Shown here one piece after another: positions 26,320-36,000 of a stretch of 64,000 bases of DNA (the stretch's first letter is position 1; every line of letters begins with the position of its first letter). Position numbers and translations under genes: made by a program. The notes below the pieces were generated by a model. That model searched no databases. It was not told the DNA's origin and worked only from the letters and a program-made list of their open reading frames with translations. This DNA is from Nocardia stercoris (lineage in GTDB: Bacteria > Actinomycetota > Actinomycetes > Mycobacteriales > Mycobacteriaceae), in NCBI RefSeq assembly GCF_003696265.1, contig NZ_RFFH01000001.1, positions 806,001 through 870,000 of the forward strand, written 5' to 3'.

Positions 26320-27941
26320 GTGTGCTCACCTCCTACACGCGCGCGCTGGCGGTGAAAGCCGGTCGGGCACAACCCATCGCGACCCGCCGGCACTACCACC
26401 TGTCGCCCCGCCCGCTGGTGCTGATCCCGCTGAAGCTGGCCGGTGAGGCCGCAGCGCCGCTGGCCGTCCTGGTCGGCCCGAACCCGGACGATCCGACCCT
26501 GTTCACCGTGCCCCAGCCCCGCGACCGGGTGCTGCGGCTGCGGATGGTCGACGACTTCGCGCGGCTCGTGCTCGCGTATCTGGACGGTTTCGCCGCCGAC
26601 GTCGAGGAGACGACCAACCGCAACGGCGACATCGTGCGCTGCGCGACCGACGCGCCGCAGGTGTGGGTGCCGAACCCGGCCGGCGTGGAATTCCTCGGTC
26701 ACCTGGGCATGTGGATGAGCCGGCAGATGCTCGACGGCGACAACGCGGTGCCCGAGACCACGCCGCGGCTGGGTGCCTGGCTGAACTGGCTGACCGCGCG
26801 GGCGCAGCATCCCGGCTCGGCGGTGATGCCGGTCGCGACCTCGGTGCTGAGTTCGCACTGGGCGTCCGGGCAGTCCGGCCTGGAGGACGGCAATCTGGCC
26901 GCCCTGCTCGGCTGGATCGACCCGCCGCCCGGGCTGGACGGCCCAGCCGCGGCGGCGCTCGCCGAGGATCCGTTGCGGACTCCGCCGGCCGGCCCGGCCA
27001 CCGATCCCGGGTACGATAACGAGGAACTCGGCCCGCTGATCACCGCCTACGACCGGGCGGAGACGAAAGTGCGTGCCGCGCAACGGATCGACGCGTCACT
27101 GCGCGCCCAGCTGATGCCAACCTGGACCTCGATGTGGCGCGCGCTGGAGCTGCTGGCGGAACTGCCCGAGGCGCAATCGGTTGCGCAGCGCTGGGACTCG
27201 GATCGCAAATCGTTCACCCGCCAGGCCGACCGGATCGCCGACGGTAGCTACCGCTCGTACCGCGAGTCCGCGGTGCGTGCCGCTCGCCGCCTCGCCGACG
27301 AGGAGCAGGCCGACGAATCATTCAGTGCGCAAAGAGCTTTCGATGATCCGTTGGTGATGTCGGAGCATCTGCTGGCCGGGACCGCCTATCGCGGCACCGT
27401 CGAGGAGATCGACCCGGTGCATCGCGACATGTCCGACGGTGGCCGCGGCAAACTCCGTCCCCGCGTGGTGATCCGGCCGAACCTGCCGCTGCGTCCGGCC
27501 GTCGGCGCGACGCTCTACCGGGTCGGGCAGGCCAATCAGAAGGCCCACGTCCGCGAACTCGATGAGGATCTGGTCGTGCTGTGGCTGGAAGGTGGTCTGG
27601 GCAAAGGGAATCGGAAGGAGCCCGAGGCGGGGACGGTACCCGAGGAAGGCGATGTGGTGACCTTCACGCAGTTCTCGCCGAAGCCGTCCGGGCCGCCGGT
27701 GAAACTGCCGCCGCGGGAAGAGACTCCGTGGACCCATGGTGGGCCCCCGCCGGAGATTGCCGGTGCGTCATCGGAACCCGCCGACAGCCGCCCGCCCGGA
27801 ACTATCGGCAGCTCGCCGCAGGATTCGGTAGCCGGCGTGGCTTCGGAATCCGCAGCTGGTCGGCTGCTGCGCACCCCCGTCGGCGTGCCACCACTGACCG
27901 GGGTCGGTGCTTCGCCCGAGGCCGCGGGAGGTGCGGCGTGA
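26316..27941 (+). CDS. Uncharacterised protein, third gene of nuclease-helicase operon
   Basis: 541 residues from ATG 26316 (ATGA overlap with the nuclease gene). Residues 1-330 are mixed alpha/beta followed by a helical, charged middle (YDRAETKVRAAQRIDASLRAQLMP). About 350-440 is strand-rich (GTVEEIDPVHRD, RPRVVIRPNLPLRPAVGATLYRVG, EDLVVLWLEGGLG, EGDVVTFTQF) and could be a small beta-barrel like domain 1B of Upf1/Dna2 helicases. The last 100 residues are a Pro/Ser/Gly-rich disordered tail. No known family is recognised. The barrel idea is inference. Confidence 0.7.
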   Translation: MSVLTSYTRALAVKAGRAQPIATRRHYHLSPRPLVLIPLKLAGEAAAPLAVLVGPNPDDPTLFTVPQPRDRVLRLRMVDDFARLVLAYLDGFAADVEETTNRNGDIVRCATDAPQVWVPNPAGVEFLGHLGMWMSRQMLDGDNAVPETTPRLGAWLNWLTARAQHPGSAVMPVATSVLSSHWASGQSGLEDGNLAALLGWIDPPPGLDGPAAAALAEDPLRTPPAGPATDPGYDNEELGPLITAYDRAETKVRAAQRIDASLRAQLMPTWTSMWRALELLAELPEAQSVAQRWDSDRKSFTRQADRIADGSYRSYRESAVRAARRLADEEQADESFSAQRAFDDPLVMSEHLLAGTAYRGTVEEIDPVHRDMSDGGRGKLRPRVVIRPNLPLRPAVGATLYRVGQANQKAHVRELDEDLVVLWLEGGLGKGNRKEPEAGTVPEEGDVVTFTQFSPKPSGPPVKLPPREETPWTHGGPPPEIAGASSEPADSRPPGTIGSSPQDSVAGVASESAAGRLLRTPVGVPPLTGVGASPEAAGGAA

Positions 27942-29239
27942 ACGCGATCGTGGACCGGGTCACCGGCGACATTCTCGCCGACCTGCGCCGGCGCAGCCAC
28001 CGCGGCATGGTCGTCGACTCTCCGCCCGGCGCAGGCAAATCCACGCTGGTCGTCCGGGCCGTGCGCGAGACGGTCGCCGACGGGGATCAGCGAGTCGTGG
28101 TGGCGCAGACCAACAGTCAGGTCGACGACCTGATCGAGCGCCTCGCCGCCGAAGACCCCGGAATGAAGATCGGCCGACTCTCCTCGCAGCAGCACAGCCA
28201 GCTCTCCGACCGGCTCGCCGACTGCCCGAACGTGGTGAGCCGCTTGAAGATCGGCGACCTCGAAGACTGCGCGGTGGTGATCGGGACCGCCGCCAAATGG
28301 GCGACCATCGGCGAGGGCACCTGGTCCGGCGCCATCATCGACGAGGCCTACCAGATGCGCTCGGACATGCTGCTGCGCGTCGCGAACCGCTTCGACCACA
28401 TCATGTTCGTCGGCGACCCCGGGCAGCTCGACCCCTTCGCCACCGTCGACACCGACTCGTGGAAGGGCCTCGCCTGGGACCCCAGCATGAGCGCGGTCGA
28501 AGTCATGCTGGCCAACAACTCCGGCATCCCCGTCCACCGCCTCCCGGTCTCCTGGCGCCTGCCCGCCACCGCCGCACCGCTGGTCTCCGCGGCCTTCTAC
28601 CCGTTCAACCCCTTCGACGCCGGCACCACCGCCGGCCAGCGCCGCATGACGTATTCCACTCGTGGCCTGGGCAAACCGATCGACAAACTCCTCGATATCG
28701 CCGCCGAAACCGGTTGGGGCTGGTACGAACTGCCCGCCCGCCACACCCTGCGCACCGACCGCGAAGCCATGGCCGCGATCGCCGCGATCGCTTGCCGCCT
28801 GTTGGAACGCGGCACCGAAACCCATTCCGAGCGTGGCACTTCCACTCTCACCCCCGACCGCATCGCCATCGGCGTAGCCCACCGCGACCAAACCGACGCC
28901 GTCCGAGCGGCTTTGGCCGGCACCATCGCCGCCGCCGTCACCGTAGACACCGCGAACCGCCTCCAGGGCCGCGAATACGACGTCACCGTCGTCCTGCACC
29001 CCCTCTCCGGCCGCCGCGACGCCTCCGCCTTCCACCTGGAAGCCGGGCGCCTGTGCGTCCTCGCCTCCCGCCACCGCCACGCCTGCATCATGGTGGGCCG
29101 CGCGGGAATCAGCGAACTACTCGACGCACACCCGTCCGCAGAGCCGGTGCATCTGGGGGTGGCGTTGAAGTTCCCGGACGGGTGGGAGGCGAACCAGCGG
29201 GTGCTGGGGGAGCTGGCGGAGTGCTCGGTGCGGGCGTGA
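27938..29239 (+). CDS. SF1 Upf1/Dna2-type helicase (split helicase of the operon)
   Basis: 433 residues from GTG 27938 (GTGA overlap). Helicase motifs: I SPPGAGKS (28-35); II DEAY in GAIIDEAYQM (135-138), where DEAQ/DEAS is usual; III VGDPGQLDPF (158-167); IV SWRLP (205-209); V TANRLQGREYD (338-348); VI ASRHRHACIMVGR (376-388). It is short because the accessory 1B and nuclease domains found in Dna2 are missing and seem to be supplied by the two upstream genes. Expected role: ATP-driven 5'-3' translocation on single-stranded nucleic acid. Confidence 0.88.
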   Translation: MNAIVDRVTGDILADLRRRSHRGMVVDSPPGAGKSTLVVRAVRETVADGDQRVVVAQTNSQVDDLIERLAAEDPGMKIGRLSSQQHSQLSDRLADCPNVVSRLKIGDLEDCAVVIGTAAKWATIGEGTWSGAIIDEAYQMRSDMLLRVANRFDHIMFVGDPGQLDPFATVDTDSWKGLAWDPSMSAVEVMLANNSGIPVHRLPVSWRLPATAAPLVSAAFYPFNPFDAGTTAGQRRMTYSTRGLGKPIDKLLDIAAETGWGWYELPARHTLRTDREAMAAIAAIACRLLERGTETHSERGTSTLTPDRIAIGVAHRDQTDAVRAALAGTIAAAVTVDTANRLQGREYDVTVVLHPLSGRRDASAFHLEAGRLCVLASRHRHACIMVGRAGISELLDAHPSAEPVHLGVALKFPDGWEANQRVLGELAECSVRA

Positions 29240-29299
29240 GTCAGGGTGTGGCCGGCGGAGGCTCGGCCGTAGACCGCCCGTGCTCGATACAGTGCTCGA

Positions 29300-30238
29300 G
29301 TGCCCGTTTCCGTTGACGTGATCGACATCCTGGACCCGATGCCGGGCCTCGTCCCTGCCGGCGAGTCGGGCGGGCGTCCGACCTTCGCACTGTGGCGTGA
29401 GGGCGCGGTGCGTCTTCTCGACGACCGACTCGCCGAGAAGACGCAGCGGGTGCTCCCGCTGGAAGGCGACGTCCGTGTCCTCGCGGCGGCCGGTCTCGAT
29501 CTGCTCGTACTCGCTGCTGCGGGCGGACTCGTCGTCGCCGGAACGGACGTGGTCACGCCGGCCGGAACACCCGCCGACGCGGCTGCGCTCGTCGGCGGTC
29601 GTCTTGTTGTCGCTGTTGCGGACGGCGAGCGGCACCGGCTGCTCGTGCTCGATTCCGCGACCGGGACGATCCTCGACACCCAGGCCATCGACGCCGACGC
29701 TGCGCGCGCCGTCCTGCATCCTCATCCTGCCGAGGACACGGCGATTCTCGAGCTCGCCATGGGCCAGGACGGCGTTCTCGCCTTCCGTGTCGATGTCGAG
29801 GGCTCGCGCCTGCATGTCACCGAGATCCTCGCCGGAGATGACCCGGTGATCGCGGGCTTCAGTCCGTCCGGCGCGCGACTGCTCGTCACCCCGTACAGCG
29901 ATCCGCAGACCGTGCGGATGCTGTCGTGGCCGGAGCTCGAGGAGATCGCACGGCTCGACGCGGACGACGTCGACGCCGCGTATGGTTTCGGGCTCGCCGG
30001 ATGCTGGATCGACGACGACCGGGTGGCTGTGTACGCGACCGAGGACGCATTGATGGTCACCGGCGCGAACTTCGAGTCGTGCGAACGCATCGCAATGCCG
30101 ATCGACTTCGGCGACGAGGGGGAGGTCGAGAGCCTCACGCATTTGGGTTCGGGGACCGTCGCGGTCGGCGCGTGGACGCCGGCTGGCCGGCTCACCCTCG
30201 TCGTGCGCCTGAATGCTGGTCGTACCAGCCGACTGTAA
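29300..30238 (+). CDS. Hypothetical beta-propeller-like protein
   Basis: 312 residues starting GTG 29300, with TACAGT exactly 6 nt upstream (leaderless). Repeating strand pattern with blade-like segments (GGRLVVAVADGERHRLLVLDSATG, GARLLVTPYSDPQTVRMLSWPELEEIARL, DDRVAVYATEDALMV). No signal peptide is visible. I do not recognise a family. It follows the helicase gene by 60 bp but has its own promoter, so it need not belong to that operon. Confidence 0.65.
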   Translation: MPVSVDVIDILDPMPGLVPAGESGGRPTFALWREGAVRLLDDRLAEKTQRVLPLEGDVRVLAAAGLDLLVLAAAGGLVVAGTDVVTPAGTPADAAALVGGRLVVAVADGERHRLLVLDSATGTILDTQAIDADAARAVLHPHPAEDTAILELAMGQDGVLAFRVDVEGSRLHVTEILAGDDPVIAGFSPSGARLLVTPYSDPQTVRMLSWPELEEIARLDADDVDAAYGFGLAGCWIDDDRVAVYATEDALMVTGANFESCERIAMPIDFGDEGEVESLTHLGSGTVAVGAWTPAGRLTLVVRLNAGRTSRL

Positions 30239-30309
30239 GGAACTCGCAAGCCGGCGCAGAGAAGCTCATTGGGTCCGGAGAACCCGGTCCTGGTGAGCGA
30301 GGAGAACCC

Positions 30310-31155
30310 ATGGGCGAGAGCCTGAGTGGCCGGTCTTCCGAGGAATACGGTGTGCGGTTCTGGGGGCGGCGGTCGGTTCAGCGCGGCCTGGCTGGGGTGA
30401 CTTTTGCCGTCCTTGCCTACCTGCAGTATCGCTGGTGGCAGGTGCACGGTCGTCCCCTGTCGTGGGTGCTGTTGCTGACCACGCCGATGCAGGCCTTCGT
30501 ACCGACCGGGATCGTCATGTTGGCGTTTCGCAAGCGGTGGACCGCGCGGTGGGCCGCGGTGCACGGGTTCGCTTATCAGCGGAAAACCGGTTGGCCGGTG
30601 CCGGATTGGAACTTTCCGCCGTTCAGTAATCGCAGTGCCTGCCGGTTTCGGGTGCGGGACGGGATGCGGGGGAGTGTCGGGGGGTTCGCCGCGAGCTTCT
30701 TTCATGTCACGTGGCTGGCCAACTACAAGGTCAGTGTGGGGCCGCGGAGCCGGAATGTGTTCGTGCTGCGGCTGCCTCGGGCGCTGCCGCGGCTGAGTGT
30801 GGGGGTGTCGTTCGACAGTGGGAAGGGGGATTCGGTGCAGTTCGAGTCGGCCCATTTCAACGATCGGTTCTTCGTGTACTGCGCGGATCCGGTTTTCGCA
30901 CATGCGGTGTTCACGCCGCGCACCGTGGAGCGTCTCGTGGAGCTGAAGTGGAGTGGCGGGGCGACAACCAAATTCGAGATCGTCGGGGATCTGCTGGTCG
31001 CGATCTCGACCGCGGGCAATCTGCCGAATCAGATCGGCGACATCTTCGAGATCATGCGGATCATCGCCGACGGTGTGCCGCGCTTCGTCTGGAACGACTA
31101 CGGAACGACTGTGCCGCAAGGTAATCGCGGCATGCAGGAAAGGATCGGCGCATGA
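30310..31155 (+). CDS. Membrane protein with DUF3137-like layout, partner of LemA
   Basis: 281 residues from ATG 30310, preceded by GAGGAGAACC. Two transmembrane segments near the N-terminus (GLAGVTFAVLAYLQY and WVLLLTTPMQAFVPTGIVMLAF) are followed by a soluble domain rich in strands (NVFVLRLPRALPRLSVGVSF, DSVQFESAHFNDRFFVYCADP). DUF3137-type proteins are often encoded beside LemA, as here. The stop overlaps the lemA start (ATGA). Function is unknown; envelope role inferred. Confidence 0.6.
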   Translation: MGESLSGRSSEEYGVRFWGRRSVQRGLAGVTFAVLAYLQYRWWQVHGRPLSWVLLLTTPMQAFVPTGIVMLAFRKRWTARWAAVHGFAYQRKTGWPVPDWNFPPFSNRSACRFRVRDGMRGSVGGFAASFFHVTWLANYKVSVGPRSRNVFVLRLPRALPRLSVGVSFDSGKGDSVQFESAHFNDRFFVYCADPVFAHAVFTPRTVERLVELKWSGGATTKFEIVGDLLVAISTAGNLPNQIGDIFEIMRIIADGVPRFVWNDYGTTVPQGNRGMQERIGA

Positions 31156-31745
31156 GCACCACCGCCGTCGTTGTCACTATGGCCATCGTCGCGCTGGTCG
31201 CGGTGCTCTGGTACTTCTCGGTCTTCAATTCCTTTGTGCGGCTGCGGAATCTGGTAGACGAGTCGTGGCAGCAGGTCGATATCGAGCTGCGACGGCGGCA
31301 CGACCTGGTGCCGAACCTGGTCGCCACGGTCGAGCGGGCCGCGAGCTTCGAGCGCGAGACCCTGGAAGCGGTGATCGCGGCGCGCGGCCGGGCGGAATCG
31401 GTGCGCGGCACCGCGAACACCGATGAGATCGTCGAGGCCGAGAACGCGCTCAGTGCCGCGCTCGGCAGGCTGCAGGCGTTGGCGGAACACTATCCCGCGC
31501 TGAGTGCGGTGCGGAATTACGCTGCGCTGCAGACGGAACTGTCCGACACCGAGGACCGGATCGCCGCGTCGCGGCGGCTGTACAACGCGAATGTCCGTGC
31601 GCTGAACACGAAGATCGGTTCGCTACCCGCGGCGGTGGTCGCCACGCTGCATCGGGTGGAGCCGGGGCGGTACTACGAGGTCGACGCGGCGGCCGTGCGG
31701 GACGTGGTCGACGTCGACCGGTTGTGGCGGCGTCGTGCGGTGTAG
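31152..31745 (+). CDS. LemA-family membrane protein
   Basis: 197 residues. One N-terminal transmembrane helix (VVVTMAIVALVAVLWYFSVF), then the LemA signature FNSFVRLRNLVDESWQQVDIELRRRHDLVPNLVATV and long helical hairpins (ALSAALGRLQALAEHYPALSAVRNYAALQTELSDTEDRI). Predicted N-out with a helical bundle outside or at the membrane. LemA proteins have no settled function. Co-translated with the preceding membrane protein. A weak hairpin (about 31752-31781, CCCGG/CCGGG) follows. Confidence 0.88.
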   Translation: MSTTAVVVTMAIVALVAVLWYFSVFNSFVRLRNLVDESWQQVDIELRRRHDLVPNLVATVERAASFERETLEAVIAARGRAESVRGTANTDEIVEAENALSAALGRLQALAEHYPALSAVRNYAALQTELSDTEDRIAASRRLYNANVRALNTKIGSLPAAVVATLHRVEPGRYYEVDAAAVRDVVDVDRLWRRRAV

Positions 31746-31800
31746 GGCCGTCCCGGTTTACCGCCGGGGCGCAAACCCGGGTGAATCGGGCCGTGGTCAC

Positions 31801-31875
31801 GCGAAATTCGGCCCACAAGCCTGTTCCACCCGCATCATCGAACGGATGAACCATGAACCGACTCCGCGTCTGGGT
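31801..31875 (+). repeat. Left copy of the direct repeat bounding the 6.1-kb insertion
   Basis: Positions 31801-31810 (GCGAAATTCG) and 31811-31875 match 37983-37992 and 37996-38060. The 65-bp core has 3 mismatches, and the right copy has 3 extra bases (CTG) between the two blocks. The copy includes the upstream region and first codons (ATG 31846, reading MNHEPTPRLG) of the HAD-like gene whose complete version follows the right copy. After 31875 the similarity ends and the frame reads unrelated residues, so this is an orphan 5' gene fragment. Confidence 0.88.
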
Positions 31876-31918
31876 TGCGAAGCCTCGCAGGTGCAGAGCT
31901 TGCGGAATCCGGTTGATC

Positions 31919-32584
31919 TCAGCCGCCGTGGCTGTGGCGGTGCGATGGACTGCCCAGCACACCGCGAAGGACCCTGCCTCCGGTCACCGGTACCCCGCGG
32001 TCGTACACCCGATCACCGACCGGCCGCGCAAAACTACCCGCAGTGCGGTCTATGAGCATTCCGACCGCAGGGTAAGCGAGATAGCTGGTGTGGTGGTACC
32101 AGAAGTGCCGATAGGGCTGATCGGCGAGCTCGGAATCGGCCTCGTCTTCGGTGTCCGGGCACAGGTCGTCGATGACCCGATAGTCGCCTGAATCTATGCA
32201 TATCGCGACGTCGGTCGGTTCCTGGGTGTCGGACGTGGCCGTCGTCGTGGAACCGAATGTCTCGGGTGGGAGTGCCGGCGTGGTCGGCGCTGCGCCGACG
32301 TCCGGCTGCGTCGTGATGGTCGGGTGTGGCGATGTCGTGGTGCTGGTCGTCCAGCTCACCGGGTACTCCCGACCAGTTGGTGTCCTGGATGCTGCACCGG
32401 TCGAGTCCGGATCACACGCCGTGGTAGCCAGGGAGGCGGCTACCGCTGCGGTGAGAATTCCGGTTACCTGCCGTGATCGCAAGCGACGGCTGGCAACTTT
32501 TTGCTCGGACATAAGCGGCTGTGCGCCTTGCGGATTCGGCACCCCATCCTGACCCGCAAGGCGGCGCAACGTATTGGCAGCCAT
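31919..32584 (-). CDS. Lipoprotein-like secreted protein inside the insertion
   Basis: 221 residues from ATG 32584 with GGAG 7 nt upstream. A basic stretch (RRLRSRQ) and hydrophobic core (ILTAAVAASLATTAC) at about 35-56 form a signal peptide that could end in a lipobox Cys, though Thr-Thr-Ala-Cys is not the standard sequence; a start at the internal ATG (32512) would make a more typical signal. A Thr/Pro linker is followed by a short globular part (CIDSGDYRVIDDLCPD, YRHFWYHHTSYLAYPAVG) and a Gly/Arg/Val tail. No family recognised. Confidence 0.65.
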   Translation of the reverse strand: MAANTLRRLAGQDGVPNPQGAQPLMSEQKVASRRLRSRQVTGILTAAVAASLATTACDPDSTGAASRTPTGREYPVSWTTSTTTSPHPTITTQPDVGAAPTTPALPPETFGSTTTATSDTQEPTDVAICIDSGDYRVIDDLCPDTEDEADSELADQPYRHFWYHHTSYLAYPAVGMLIDRTAGSFARPVGDRVYDRGVPVTGGRVLRGVLGSPSHRHSHGG

Positions 32585-33076
32585 GTGCTTTCTCCTGCGA
32601 TTGGTATTCGAGCTGCCTCGAGTACTGTGCGGCGAGAATCATTCCACTAGAGCGCGGGATCGGCCGGTCATTCCGAAAGTCTGACGCAGATGTCCGCTGT
32701 GCCCGATGTAGGTCATCCGTTGTCGACGCTGCCTGCCTACGTCTTCGGCGGGCTCGCCTCGGCGCAATTATTGGGACCGGTTGGTACATAAAGTGCCGAT
32801 TGTCGCCTGTTGAGTAATCGAGATGTATGACTCGAATTCGAACCAATCGAGTTGGAGGCCGCGATTGGGGGCGGAGTTGCCAGATGGTGGTCAATCATGT
32901 TGCGGTTCAACGCATCTGGTGGTAACTGTCTCCGTGTGCAAGTTTCCGCTGAGGAAGTGACCCCTGGCGGTGCCGTCGAGTTTGGTGCATACTGATCGGC
33001 TCGGTTGAAATGGGCGGGCTGCGATGCGCGGTCTTTGTGTACATGCAAGATTCCTGCTGGGAGGTACTGCCCCGTG
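32585..33076. other. Gene-free, relatively AT-rich stretch upstream of the hhe-like gene
   Basis: No convincing gene in 490 bp. The stretch is visibly richer in A/T than the flanking chromosome. It contains one inverted repeat, ACTCGA-N11-TCGAGT (32830-32852), with the palindrome CGAATTCG inside, and should hold the divergent promoters of the lipoprotein-like gene and the helicase-nuclease gene. GGGAGG at about 33059-33064 is the likely ribosome binding site of the latter. Confidence 0.5.
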
Positions 33077-36000
33077 ATGCAATTGCACGAACGTGAGTTC
33101 GAGCTGATTCAGTCGAAGGCGGCGGAATGGGCTAAGGCGCTCATCCAGCTCGATGGCCGAAACGGTCTATTGAACTTCACGATCACCAAGACTGCGTCAC
33201 TTGATCTCGGTGAAAGCCCGGACAGCGCGGTCAGCAGGCTCCTTGTCGGCACCTCGGTTCGCCTGGGCGAGCTGTTCCCGGGCGCTGACTACCAAAACGC
33301 ATGCACGCGGGCGCGAAACGTAGTACGCCGGATACGGGTGTACGGCGAGGAACAAGGTGTCGACGTCGGCCGATTGGTGTATGGACGAGTGACAACCAAG
33401 CCCGAGCGGCGGGGTGGGGCCCGCCCACCGGTAGCGCTGCGTGCGCCACTTCTCCTGTACCGGATCGACGTGAAGGCTCGGACGGCAGCTGAAACCGACT
33501 TCGCACTGCAGATCGTTCCTGATCCCGAGTTGAATCCTGTGCTGCTGTACTGTCTCGAGCACGAATACGGGGTCCCGGTGGACGAGGCCGAGATCCAAGC
33601 TCTGCTGAACCGGTCCGATGACTTTGCGTCGCCAGAACAGCTGGTGGAGAAGGTGTTTCGCCTGTTGGCTGACAGCGCGAGTCGGCACGGCGTTGATCTG
33701 GGGCTGAGCCGGATGGTAGCGGTGGGTATCTGCAACTACACGAAGTTGCCGATGGTGCAAGACCTCATGGGGTCGGCTGAGCTACTTGCACAGCACGATT
33801 TGATAGCCCTACTGGCCGGTTGCTCCGCGGACGGCCAGTACCCGCACGCTGACGCGAAGTTCGAGCCGATCACTCCGGACGAGGTGCCACCACGAGACGA
33901 TCATCTGGTCCTCGATGCGGATTCGTCGCAGCAGCGTGCAATTGAAACTGCCGTTGCGAGAAAGCATGTCGTGATCGATGGTCCGCCCGGTACCGGGAAG
34001 AGTCAGACTATCGCCAATATCATTGCTGTGGGTGCAGCTCGAGGGCTGAAGATTCTGTTCGTGGCGGAAAAACGGGCAGCAATCGAGGCTGTCACAGACC
34101 GACTCGTCGAAATCGGTCTGGACAAGCTGGTTTTGGACCTGCATCAGGCCTCGGTGAGTAGCAAGGCGGTCGCTGCTCAGCTCGCCGACAGTTTCGAGCA
34201 ACTTCAGCTTGTGCCTGCAGTCAAGGATGACGATCTGGATCGCCGAGTGGCCGAAGATCGGAACAGGCTGAACGCGTATGTTCATGAGCTTCATGTCCGG
34301 CGGCAGCCATGGGACTTGAGTGCATTCCAGGTCCGTGAGCATCTCATCCAGCGTCTCGAGCCCGGGCTACGACTTTCGAGGTTAGAACAATTCTCGCCTG
34401 ATGTCCGGCGTGAGGTCCAGGATGATCTGCGCGCGGTCGTGGGCAACGGCGGGTTGCGTCTGGTACGGCGTGAGTCTCCGTGGTGGAGGGCTCAGATCGA
34501 TACGGTGGAAAGGGCCCGTGAGGTACTGCCCTTGCTCGATCAGGTAGAGGCGCGGACGCTACGGAACAGCCAAGCAAGTATGCGCGCTCTGGTGAACCAG
34601 GTCGGACTGCCATTGCCTCGGGACCTTGACGGGTGGGACAGAACACTGGCCTTGTTGACGGCGATGTCGACGAGCGCCACCACCCTCGGCGGCAATATCT
34701 TCCGAGCGCCCCTGGACGAACTGCATGTCGCCACAGCATCCTGGAGTCAGCGCCGCCGGCTGCAACCGAAGATCAGCTGGAAGCGTCGTCGGCACCTATT
34801 GCGTGAGCTGAAGCAGCAGTCGAACGGAGTCGGCGCGAAGCAGCAGCTGCATTTCGAAGTATCGAAGGTTTCCGATCAGCTGAGGGAGTGGCAGCGAATC
34901 GGTGGGTCGCAGCAGGGTCCGGGGACGATCGGCGATCTGGTCGGTATCGGCGGCCAGTTTCATGATCTGAAGACGCAGCTTGCCGCACTGGCGATGGGCG
35001 TCGGCGTCGAACTGGTGCAACAGCCGCTGGATCATGTCGGACAGCAGCTCGAGGCCCTCAGCGCAGACCGCGATATGGTGCCGTTTCTGCCGGATCTGAA
35101 TCAACGATTGCGTCGACTTCGTGGGCGGGGACTGGATCATTTGCTCGATCGCATCGCGACGGCGAATGCCGACCCCGACGAGGCAGTTGCCTTGTTCGAC
35201 AGCGCGTTGATGAATTCGCTGGAGGAGGAGTTCAAGCTGACCTCGCAGCCTCTTCGGGACTTCCAGGTCGGTTCGCATACCAGGGTCCTGGCGGACTTTC
35301 GCGTGGCCGACGACAGTCATCGCTACCTAGCGGTACAGCGGGTCATGCGGCGAGTCGCGCACAATGTTCAACAGGCAAGCACCGCGCATCCGGACCAGTC
35401 GACGTTGGTCCGAAGTGAGGCGAAGAAGAAGCGAGGACACCGGTCATTGCGTCGGCTGGTGGCCGACGCGTCAGACGTGCTGTTGGCTGTTCGGCCGTGT
35501 TGGGCGATGTCGCCCCTTGTCGTCAGTCGCTCACTGCCGGCAGAGCAATTGTTCGATTTGGTGATCTTCGACGAGGCAAGCCAGGTTCAGCCGCACGACG
35601 CGATCACGTCGATCATGCGCGGGCGCCATCTTGTTGTCGCCGGCGATGAGCGACAGCTGCCGCCGACCAGTTTCTTCGACCGCTTGGGTGCAGATGACGG
35701 TGACGATGAGCACGGCGACGTGCAACTCGGTGACTACGAGTCGATCCTCACCGCACTACAGCCGATGATCCCGAATCGCAATCGACTGCATTGGCACTAT
35801 CGAAGCCAGGACGAGCGACTGATCAAGTTCTCGAACGACGAGATCTACGGTGGGCAGCTCGTGACCTTTCCCGGTGCTCGAGTAAAGACGCCGGTCCAGC
35901 TCGTCGTCGTCGACGGTCGAGTTGAGCCCGGCGAACAAGGGTCGTCGGACACCGAAGCATTGCGCGTGGTCGAGCTGATTCTCGAGCATGCTACGAACCG

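Noticed and set aside
31876-33076. Integrase or transposase in the repeat-bounded segment
   Set aside because: The only supported gene there is the lipoprotein-like one on the minus strand; no tyrosine or serine recombinase motif or DDE transposase is visible anywhere between the repeats.
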